Source: Chloroflexota bacterium (GTDB taxonomy: Bacteria > Chloroflexota > Dormibacteria > Dormibacterales > Dormibacteraceae). From it: a stretch of 5,285 nucleotides of DNA. The stretch is from positions 1-5,285 of the forward strand of contig VBJR01000084.1 in NCBI GenBank assembly GCA_005880175.1, given 5' to 3'. Within the stretch, counting starts at the first letter, position 1; the number at the start of each line of letters is the position of its first letter. The notes beneath the pieces were generated by a model that made no database searches, was not told where the DNA came from, and was given only the letters and a program-made list of their open reading frames with translations. A program made the position numbers and the translations under genes. Below are positions 1 to 4,472 of this stretch, one piece after another.

Positions 1-52
1 CGATCAGCAGCAGCAGGACGCCCGGGATCAAGAACTGCAGGCGAACCTTCAT
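1..52 (-). CDS. N-terminus of a secreted or membrane protein (partial)
   Basis: The reverse strand opens an ATG at 52-50 and reads MKVRLQFLIPGVLLLLI to the window edge. Two basic residues (K2, R4) followed by an unbroken hydrophobic run with a Leu tetrad is what a Sec signal peptide or N-terminal membrane anchor looks like. An in-frame stop lies upstream at 106-104 and no other ATG, GTG or TTG falls between them, so this start is the only choice. No Shine-Dalgarno precedes it. A TATTGA hexamer lies 7 nt upstream (65-60) and could be a weak -10. The gene is divergent from the SDR at 117. Only 17 codons are visible, so no function can be assigned; the frame could also be chance. Confidence 0.5.
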   Translation of the reverse strand, partial: MKVRLQFLIPGVLLLLI

Positions 53-104
53 CGAGAAGTCAATACCACGTCGAGATACCGCGCCGATCCGAACGCACGT
101 TCTC

Positions 105-110
105 TACCAT
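105..110 (+). promoter_or_regulatory. Candidate -10 hexamer for a leaderless SDR transcript
   Basis: TACCAT matches the sigma-70-type TAnnnT pattern (4 of 6 against TATAAT). It ends 6 nt before the ATG at 117, so transcription would begin at or next to the start codon. No -35 consensus is visible at 16-18 bp spacing, and no Shine-Dalgarno lies in the 20 bases before the ATG. This is inferred from sequence only; the same arrangement recurs before other genes here. Confidence 0.45.
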
Positions 111-116
111 TGGGCG

Positions 117-983
117 ATGCCCGACCAGACGTGGAGCCCACCCGACCTGCGCGGCGCCGTCGCCATCGTCACCGGCGCCAGCCGGGGCGCCGGCAGCTCG
201 ATCGCCGCGGTCCTCGGCGAGACCGGGGCCAAGGTGTACGTGACCGGTCGCAGCGTGCGCGGCGCCCGGACCACCGAGGACATGCCGGGGACGATCGACG
301 ACACGGCGGACGAGGTCGCCCGGCGCGGCGGGACCGGGGTCGCGGTCCGCTGCGACCACACGGTGGACGCCGACGTCGAGGCCCTGGTCGAGCGGGTGCG
401 CCGCGAGGACGGCCGGCTCGACGTGCTCGTGAACAACGCCTGGGGCGGCTACGAGGGCCACGACTACCGCACGTTCACGGTCCCGTTCTGGGAGCAGCCG
501 CGAGCCCGGTGGGACGCGATGTTCACGGCCGGCGTGCGGGCTCACCTGGTCATGGCCCAGCTCGCGGCCCCGCTGCTGCTGGCGCGGACGGCGGTCGACC
601 GGCCGGGGCTGGTCGCCAGCACGATCGCGTGGGCGTTCGGGCGGCCGCTCGGCAACGCCGTCTACGACGTCGCCAAGGCGGCGCTGGTGCGGCTGGCGTA
701 CGTGATGGGCGAGGAGCTGCGGCCACACCGCGTGGCTGCCGTCGCGATCGCGCCCGGCTTCATGCGCACGGAGCGGGTCATGGCCGCCCACACCGCCGAG
801 CCGTTCGACCTGTCGGGCACCGAGTCGCCCGAGTACCTGGGCCGGGCGGTGGCCGCCCTGGCCGGCGACCCGGCCGTCCTGCGCCGGACCGGCGAGGTCC
901 TGACCGCCGGCGACCTGGCCCGGGCCTACGGGTTCACGGACGTGGACGGGGGCCAGCCGGAGGCGTTCCGCCTGCCTGGCTGA
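117..983 (+). CDS. SDR family NAD(P)-dependent oxidoreductase, DHRS1-like
   Basis: A 288-residue classical short-chain dehydrogenase/reductase, cytosolic, predicted to interconvert an alcohol and a ketone using NAD(P)H. The cofactor motif TGASRGAG is at residues 19-26. TGR at 43-45 after beta-2 places an Arg that usually favours NADP. Asp80 sits at the adenine-contacting position. NNAWGG at 106-111 replaces the usual NNAG; Trp-Gly-Gly here is typical of the DHRS1-like subgroup. The catalytic residues are Ser168, Tyr183 and Lys187 (YDVAK), with the PG motif at 213-214. The RTTEDMPGTIDDTADEV stretch at 51-67 is also characteristic of this subgroup. ATG 117 is chosen because it gives a normal-length N-terminus and follows the candidate -10 at 105-110. 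The last 50 bp overlap the convergent DUF6328 gene. Class assignment is secure; the substrate is unknown. A role with the nearby acyl-CoA operon (hydroxyacyl oxidation) is only a guess. Confidence 0.93.
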   Translation: MPDQTWSPPDLRGAVAIVTGASRGAGSSIAAVLGETGAKVYVTGRSVRGARTTEDMPGTIDDTADEVARRGGTGVAVRCDHTVDADVEALVERVRREDGRLDVLVNNAWGGYEGHDYRTFTVPFWEQPRARWDAMFTAGVRAHLVMAQLAAPLLLARTAVDRPGLVASTIAWAFGRPLGNAVYDVAKAALVRLAYVMGEELRPHRVAAVAIAPGFMRTERVMAAHTAEPFDLSGTESPEYLGRAVAALAGDPAVLRRTGEVLTAGDLARAYGFTDVDGGQPEAFRLPG

Positions 984-1455
984 CCTCGCGGTCGGCCAGC
1001 CGCCGCCAGCGCCGCGGAAGCACGTACCAGACCCCGACGAACAGCCCCGCCACCACGGCGGTCGTGACGCCGGCGAGGAGCGGCCCGAACAGGAACTCGG
1101 TGACGAGCAGGATCACGCCGGTGATCGCGAGCGCCATCAGGACCAGGCCGACCCGGGCGAGCCCGTTGCCGACCAGCACGACGCGCTCCTTCTGCTGCTG
1201 CCGGAACCGCCAGCGGTGGTGGAACGACGGCGCGATCAGGAAGACGGTGGCCGCCGTCGTGAGCACCAGGGTGAGGAAGTACGTCACGCGCACGACCGCG
1301 TCGGCCATCCCGAAGCGCTGGTTGAACGGGACGACGAGGAGGAACGCGAGCAGCACCTGCACGCCCGGCAGCGCCACGCGCAGCTCCTGGAGCAGCTCCG
1401 CCAGGTTGCGGTCCACGCGCTGCTCGGGCGACTCGTCCCGGGGGTCGCCGCTCAT
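934..1455 (-). CDS. DUF6328 family four-helix membrane protein
   Basis: From the ATG at 1455 this is 173 residues. The family signature follows a short charged N-terminus: DRNLAELLQELRVALPGVQVLLAFLL, then PFNQRF, LIAP.FHHR and K-E-R before the second helix pair (motif pieces, not contiguous). Four hydrophobic segments are visible, at roughly residues 29-44, 57-75, 99-119 and 125-145, with a basic loop around residue 85 and a basic stretch after helix 4 (PRRWRR). Inner-membrane location is expected. The family has no established biochemical role. An in-frame ATG at 1470 would add MNVGG, but it lies inside the candidate -10 hexamer, so 1455 is preferred; the GGGCGGG directly before it is too close to act as a normal Shine-Dalgarno. 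The gene is divergent from DUF2277 and its last 16 codons overlap the SDR 3' end on the other strand. Confidence 0.85.
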   Translation of the reverse strand: MSGDPRDESPEQRVDRNLAELLQELRVALPGVQVLLAFLLVVPFNQRFGMADAVVRVTYFLTLVLTTAATVFLIAPSFHHRWRFRQQQKERVVLVGNGLARVGLVLMALAITGVILLVTEFLFGPLLAGVTTAVVAGLFVGVWYVLPRRWRRLADREVSQAGGTPPAGPRPRP

Positions 1456-1465
1456 CCCGCCCACA

Positions 1466-1471
1466 TTCATA
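1466..1471 (-). promoter_or_regulatory. Candidate -10 hexamer for the DUF6328 gene
   Basis: On the minus strand 1471-1466 reads TATGAA (4 of 6 against TATAAT, but lacking the conserved final T). It lies 10 nt before the ATG at 1455, which would give a leader of only a few nucleotides. It shares its TA dinucleotide (1470-1471) with the plus-strand hexamer TACGAT, so the two would be back-to-back. No -35 is evident. Confidence 0.3.
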
Positions 1472-1475
1472 CGAT
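1470..1475 (+). promoter_or_regulatory. Candidate -10 hexamer for a leaderless DUF2277 transcript
   Basis: TACGAT fits TAnnnT (4 of 6 against TATAAT) and ends 7 nt before the ATG at 1483. That predicts a transcript starting at or next to that codon. It also argues against the in-frame ATG at 1474, which lies inside the hexamer. Confidence 0.42.
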
Positions 1476-1482
1476 GGCGAGC

Positions 1483-1746
1483 ATGTGCCGCAACATCACC
1501 ACCCTCCGCGGGCTGGAGCCGCCGGCGACGGCCGAGGAGATCGAGGGCGCCGCCCGCCAGTACGTGCGCAAGGTCACGGGCGTCACCCACCCGACCCCGG
1601 CCACCGACGAGGCGTTCGAGCGCGCCGTGGCCCGCATCGCGGAGGTGACCACCGAAGTCCTCGCCGAGCTGCCGCCGCGCCGCCAGCCGCCGGCGACGGT
1701 GCCACCGCTGCGCCGGCCCCACATCCGCGCGCGAGAGGGGCGCTGA
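1483..1746 (+). CDS. DUF2277 domain-containing small protein
   Basis: An 87-residue cytosolic protein with the family's hallmark start MCRNI and the conserved core LEPPATAEEIEGAARQYVRKV at residues 11-31 (written here as family context), then a THPTPATDEAFERAV segment around 35-49. The core is predicted mostly alpha-helical. The C-terminal third, rich in Pro and Arg (about residues 64-87), replaces the family's usual basic tail. The function of DUF2277 is unknown. The start at 1483 is chosen because MCRN is the conserved family N-terminus; ATG 1474 would add only MAS. No clear Shine-Dalgarno is present. It starts about 27 bp from the divergent DUF6328 start and ends 4 bp before the stop codon of the convergent acyl-CoA dehydrogenase. 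Confidence 0.88.
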   Translation: MCRNITTLRGLEPPATAEEIEGAARQYVRKVTGVTHPTPATDEAFERAVARIAEVTTEVLAELPPRRQPPATVPPLRRPHIRAREGR

Positions 1747-1750
1747 CCCG

Positions 1751-2941
1751 TCAGAACGCCCACGGCGCGCTGTCGGGGTGCCTCAGCAGCCGCCTGGCCA
1801 CGACCATGCGGTGCACCTCGTCCGGCCCGTCGTACATGCGGCCGCCGCGCGCGTTGCGGTACATCCGCTCCAGCGGCGTGTCGCCGGTCAGGCCGAGCGC
1901 GCCGTGGACCTGGATCGCCCGGTCGATCACGTCGTGCAGCATCCGGGCGCCGTGGAACTTGATCAGGCTGATCTCCACGCGCGCCTCGCCGCCGCAGTCC
2001 ATGACCCGCGCCGCGTCCAGCGTCATCAGCCGGCAGGCCTGGATCTGGGCGGCCGACTCCGCCACGTAGCGCTGGACCTCGCCCTTGTCGGCCAGCAGCG
2101 AGCCGTGCGCGTACCGCGAGTTGGCTCGCTGGCACATGAGGTCGAACGCGCGCTCGGCCTGGCCGAGCCAGCGCATGCAGTGGAAGATCCGGCCCGGGCC
2201 GAGGCGCTGCTGGGCGATCACGAAGCCCTGCCCGCGCGGCCCCAGCAGGTTGGACTCCGGCACCCGCACACCGTTCAGGCGCACCTCGCAGTGGGAGCCG
2301 TGGACGCCGTCGTCGTCGCCCATCACGGGGATCACCCGCACGATCTCGTAGCCCGGGGTGTCGGTGGGCACGATGACCGACGAGAACTGGAGGTGCCGGG
2401 GCGCGTCGGGGTCCGTCTTGCAGAACACCGTGGTGAAGGCGGCCCGGTTGGCGCCCGTCGTGAACCACTTGTGGCCGTCGATCACCCACTCCCCGCCCTC
2501 CAGGCGGCCGGTGGTCTGCATCAGCGTCGGGTCCGAGCCGGCCACCTCGGGCTCCGTGAGGCCGACCGACGGGTAGAGCTCGCCCGCCACCAGCGGGTCG
2601 AGCCAGCGCCGCCGCTGCTCGTCGCTGGCGTGCAGGTGCAGCATGATCGAGTCCTGCATCGACAGCGTCCCGACCGCCGCCTGGCCGAACTCCGAGCGCC
2701 CGATGACCTCGTTCAGGTAGACGAACGGCATGAACGGGACGCCGCCGCCGCCGATCTCCTTCGGGTGGCCCAGCGCCCACAGGCCCTGCGCCTTCGCCGA
2801 CGCCTTCAGCTCCTCCAGCACGGCCCGGCCGCTGCCGTCGCGGGCCAGCAGGTCGGGCTCGCGAGCGATCACCTCCTCGTCGATGAACCGCCGCATCCGC
2901 GCGCGCAGCTCGCGCACCTCCGGGGTGATTCCGTCGTCCAT
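1751..2941 (-). CDS. Acyl-CoA dehydrogenase family protein, ACAD10/11 (LvaC-like) type
   Basis: A 396-residue flavoprotein of normal length for an acyl-CoA dehydrogenase (ACAD). The helical N-terminal domain spans about 1-120, with the partly conserved segment MQDSIMLHLHASDEQRRRWL at 95-114. The flavin/substrate signature LTEPEVAGSD is at 128-137, followed by the beta domain to about 235. The C-terminal helical domain carries RLGPGR at 246-251, the FAD-contacting QVHGALG at 344-350, and MYDGPDEVHR at 369-378. Asp371 sits where medium-chain ACADs have their catalytic Glu; DGPDEVH is the usual form in the ACAD10/ACAD11 group. Family knowledge therefore points to processing of a 4-phosphoacyl-CoA (phosphate elimination) rather than plain dehydrogenation, or to beta-oxidation of an unusual acyl-CoA. 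It is the last gene of a three-gene operon: its ATG shares the A of the upstream DUF6285 TGA stop (TGATG), so translation should be coupled. No hairpin follows its stop before the convergent DUF2277 gene. Confidence 0.95.
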   Translation of the reverse strand: MDDGITPEVRELRARMRRFIDEEVIAREPDLLARDGSGRAVLEELKASAKAQGLWALGHPKEIGGGGVPFMPFVYLNEVIGRSEFGQAAVGTLSMQDSIMLHLHASDEQRRRWLDPLVAGELYPSVGLTEPEVAGSDPTLMQTTGRLEGGEWVIDGHKWFTTGANRAAFTTVFCKTDPDAPRHLQFSSVIVPTDTPGYEIVRVIPVMGDDDGVHGSHCEVRLNGVRVPESNLLGPRGQGFVIAQQRLGPGRIFHCMRWLGQAERAFDLMCQRANSRYAHGSLLADKGEVQRYVAESAAQIQACRLMTLDAARVMDCGGEARVEISLIKFHGARMLHDVIDRAIQVHGALGLTGDTPLERMYRNARGGRMYDGPDEVHRMVVARRLLRHPDSAPWAF

Positions 2942-3303
2942 CAGGTGCCCTCCGTGTATCCCGGGTTGGCGATCGCGAGCTTCAGGGCGGTGATCTCGCG
3001 CAGCACGGCGAGAAGCTCGGGGCGCCGCTCGTCGAGCGCGCCGGCGCGGATGGCGCGGGCGAGCTCGGCCCACAGCTCCGCCGGCTCGCCGTCGCGGCCC
3101 AGCAGGCCGGCCAGCAGCGCCCGCTGCCGCCCGGCCTGCGCCGGCCCCAGCTCCCACTCCCGGCCGACGATGCGGAGCACGTTGGCGGCCACGCGGGCGT
3201 GGAACCGGAGCCGGGCGTCCAGGCCCGGCGCCGCGTCCCGCTCCAGGAAGCCGGCGACCGCGTCCAGCAGCTCGACGGCCGTGGGCCGGTCCTGCAGCGT
3301 CAC
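2941..3303 (-). CDS. DUF6285 domain-containing protein (LvaB-like candidate)
   Basis: A 120-residue, mostly helical cytosolic protein starting with GTG at 3303. Family-type features are the N-terminal QDRPTAVELLDAVAGFLE (about 4-21), the central RLRFHARVAANVLRIVGRE segment (31-49), and the C-terminal LKLAIANPGY (108-117). The start is set by the GTGA overlap with the upstream kinase stop codon (3303-3300), and its own TGA overlaps the ACAD ATG by one base. This small protein is therefore translated between the two enzymes. DUF6285 has no assigned reaction that I can state with certainty. Its size and position, between an APH-fold kinase and an ACAD, match LvaB, the small partner that the 4-hydroxyvaleryl-CoA kinase LvaA needs for activity in Pseudomonas putida. 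That equivalence is inference from gene order and length. Confidence 0.87.
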   Translation of the reverse strand: MTLQDRPTAVELLDAVAGFLERDAAPGLDARLRFHARVAANVLRIVGREWELGPAQAGRQRALLAGLLGRDGEPAELWAELARAIRAGALDERRPELLAVLREITALKLAIANPGYTEGT

Positions 3304-4277
3304 GCCACCAGCTCCAGCAGCGCCCACTCCATCTCGCACGCGCGCCGGCCGATCGCGGCCAGCTCGACGCTGCGCACGGCGCCGGTCAGGTGCGCCGCCG
3401 CCTGGATGAGGCACATGACGCCCCAGCGCAGGGTGCCGTAGACCTCCCAGAAGCGCAGGTCGGCGGCGTCCACGCCGGCCCCGCCGGCCGCCCGGTACGC
3501 GTCCAGCAGCTCCTCCCGGGCGCCCAGGCCGCCGGCCGGGCGCCGGTCCTGGCCGAAACGCCAGGCCCGCACGCAGAACCAGCCCAGGTCCTCGGCCGGG
3601 TCGCCGGCGTGGGCCAGCTCCCAGTCCAGCACGGCGCGCAGGCCGCCGGCGTCCACGATGACGTTGCCGATCCGGAAGTCGCCGTGGACCACGGCCGGCG
3701 GCCGGGCCGCCGGCGTCCGCTCCGCCAGCCAGCGCAGGGCCAGCTCGAACACGGGGTGCGGCTCGCCCAGCGCGTCGAGCGTGTCGCGCTGGGCGGCGAC
3801 GAGCTGGGCCGGCGTCCGCGGCTCGCCCAGGAAGCCGAGGCCGGCGCGGTCGATGCGGTGGACGGCGGCGGCCGCCGCCGCGCACTGGCCCACCAGCCGG
3901 TCCCGGGCCGCGGCCAGCGCGGGCTCGCGCAGGATCCGTCTCGGGATCGTCTCGCCCTCGACGCGGTCCATGACCACGAACGGCGTGTCGAGGACGTCGG
4001 GGCGGGACTCGCCCCAGCGCGCGGCGGGCACCGGGACGCCGGCCGCGGCCGCGGCGCGGAGCAGCCGCAGCTCGTGCCCGCAGTCGTGGACGCCGGGCCG
4101 CCCGGGAGGGTCGCGGCGCAGCACCAGACGCAGGACGCGGCCGTCCACCTCGGCGTCGAAGGCCCACGTCTCCCGGCTGGCGCCGCCGGGCAGCCGGGCC
4201 AGGCCGGTCACGCGCACGTCGGCCCCGAGCTGCGCGGAGAGGTAGCTGGCCAGCCTGCCCGTGAGGTCCGACTCCAC
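3300..4277 (-). CDS. Phosphotransferase family protein (APH fold), ACAD10/11 kinase-domain (LvaA-like) type
   Basis: A 325-residue aminoglycoside-phosphotransferase-fold kinase. The nucleotide loop is GGASRETW at 31-38. The beta-3 strand reads LRLVLRRDPPG at 49-59, with Arg where many kinases carry the ATP-binding Lys, as is common in the ACAD10/11 kinase group. The Brenner motif is HGDFRIGNVIVD at 198-209, with Asp200 the predicted catalytic base and Asn205 a metal ligand. DWE at 218-220 supplies the second metal Asp. Drug resistance is unlikely to be its job: it leads an operon with DUF6285 and an ACAD-type enzyme, so phosphorylation of a hydroxyacyl-CoA (4-hydroxyacyl-CoA in the Lva and ACAD10/11 systems) is the best inference. 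GTG 4277 is the only in-frame start near the N-terminus. It lacks a Shine-Dalgarno but follows a TACGCT hexamer by 6 nt. Its stop overlaps the next gene by 4 nt. Confidence 0.92.
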   Translation of the reverse strand: MESDLTGRLASYLSAQLGADVRVTGLARLPGGASRETWAFDAEVDGRVLRLVLRRDPPGRPGVHDCGHELRLLRAAAAAGVPVPAARWGESRPDVLDTPFVVMDRVEGETIPRRILREPALAAARDRLVGQCAAAAAAVHRIDRAGLGFLGEPRTPAQLVAAQRDTLDALGEPHPVFELALRWLAERTPAARPPAVVHGDFRIGNVIVDAGGLRAVLDWELAHAGDPAEDLGWFCVRAWRFGQDRRPAGGLGAREELLDAYRAAGGAGVDAADLRFWEVYGTLRWGVMCLIQAAAHLTGAVRSVELAAIGRRACEMEWALLELVA

Positions 4278-4283
4278 CTCGAA

Positions 4284-4289
4284 AGCGTA
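4284..4289 (-). promoter_or_regulatory. Candidate proximal -10 hexamer for the kinase operon (leaderless)
   Basis: Minus-strand TACGCT (4289-4284) keeps T1, A2 and T6 of the -10 consensus and ends 6 nt before the GTG at 4277, the same spacing as at the SDR and XRE-like genes. No convincing -35 is seen. If used, the kinase mRNA would be leaderless and would exclude the hairpin further upstream. Confidence 0.35.
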
Positions 4290-4360
4290 GTTGACGGCCG
4301 GCCCGTAACCGACGGACCGGCCGCACCCCCCCCTTGGCGTGCTGGATTCCCCCTGGCACC

Positions 4361-4380
4361 TCGGACGGTTCCCCGTCCGA
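4361..4380. repeat. Perfect inverted repeat, 8-bp arms and 4-nt loop
   Basis: TCGGACGG (4361-4368), loop TTCC, then CCGTCCGA (4373-4380). The arms pair perfectly and are rich in GC. No T-run follows on either strand, so it is not a canonical intrinsic terminator. It would lie in the leader of a transcript from the distal kinase promoter, or about 100 nt after the XRE-like stop codon. It could be an operator, an RNA hairpin or a U-less terminator. Confidence 0.6.
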
Positions 4381-4398
4381 TAACCCTTCCCCTTGCCC
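4371..4398 (-). other. Putative G-quadruplex-forming motif on the operon's sense strand
   Basis: Read on the minus strand from 4398: GGG, CAA, GGGG, AA, GGG, a 9-nt loop, GGGG. Four G-runs of at least three with short first loops meet a relaxed quadruplex pattern, though the third loop exceeds the usual 7-nt limit. The last G-run lies in the inverted repeat, so hairpin and quadruplex would exclude each other. High GC makes such motifs more frequent by chance. Confidence 0.35.
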
Positions 4399-4425
4399 TA
4401 TCCAAGCCCCGCCGTGGCAGAGTCA

Positions 4426-4454
4426 ACGTTAGCTGTCTGGCACGAGCCCGTCAA
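4426..4454 (-). promoter_or_regulatory. Sigma-70-type promoter, distal promoter of the kinase operon
   Basis: On the minus strand, TTGACG (4454-4449), a 17-bp spacer, then TAACGT (4431-4426). The -35 matches TTGACA at 5 of 6 positions, the -10 has TAnnnT, and the spacing is ideal. Transcription would begin near 4419, giving a leader of about 140 nt before the GTG at 4277 that contains the hairpin and the G-runs. A second TTGACT (4426-4421) overlaps its -10 but has no good partner. Confidence 0.6.
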
Positions 4455-4472
4455 TGGGATTGCTTGACAGAC

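Larger units (their letters stand above)
4278..4472. other. Intergenic regulatory region upstream of the kinase operon
   Basis: A 195-bp non-coding stretch between the stop of the XRE-like gene and the kinase start, both on the minus strand. In minus-strand order it holds a strong-looking promoter (4454-4426), a G-rich tract (4398-4371), an 8-bp-stem inverted repeat (4380-4361), further G-runs (4353-4349 and eight Gs at 4333-4326), and a proximal -10 hexamer (4289-4284). It is visibly less GC-rich near 4381-4470 than the flanking genes. I see no tRNA-like fold and no open frame with family resemblance. Confidence 0.6.

Noticed and set aside
1474..1476. Upstream in-frame ATG for DUF2277 (adds MAS)
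   Set aside because: The family N-terminus is MCRN, and this ATG falls within the candidate -10 hexamer.
110..1648. Long plus-strand open frame in a different frame from the SDR, very rich in Arg, Gly and Pro
   Set aside because: Composition is that of an out-of-frame reading of GC-rich DNA, and it overlaps the well-supported SDR, DUF6328 and DUF2277 genes.
1778..3409. Long plus-strand open frame antisense to the ACAD and DUF6285 genes
   Set aside because: A shadow of the opposing genes: His/Arg/Ala-rich with no domain resemblance, whereas the minus-strand reading has clear family motifs.
3863..3880. 18-bp perfect palindrome of CGG/CCG triplets
   Set aside because: It encodes the poly-Ala run before VHRID in the kinase; repeated GCC/GCG alanine codons give such palindromes automatically.
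3300..4277. Aminoglycoside resistance gene
   Set aside because: The APH fold alone does not indicate resistance; the sequence pattern and the coupled DUF6285 and ACAD genes point to acyl-CoA metabolism.
2941..4359. Extended reading of the DUF6285 frame upstream through the kinase gene
   Set aside because: The part before 3303 is Arg/Gly/Pro-rich out-of-frame translation of the kinase; the GTGA overlap marks the real start.
4361..4380. Intrinsic terminator for the XRE-like gene
   Set aside because: The hairpin is good but no T-run follows on the minus strand; kept as an inverted repeat of unknown role.
4464..4469. Perfect TTGACA on the plus strand
   Set aside because: No -10 at 16-18 bp and no plus-strand gene for over 500 bp; it lies at the 3' end of a minus-strand gene.
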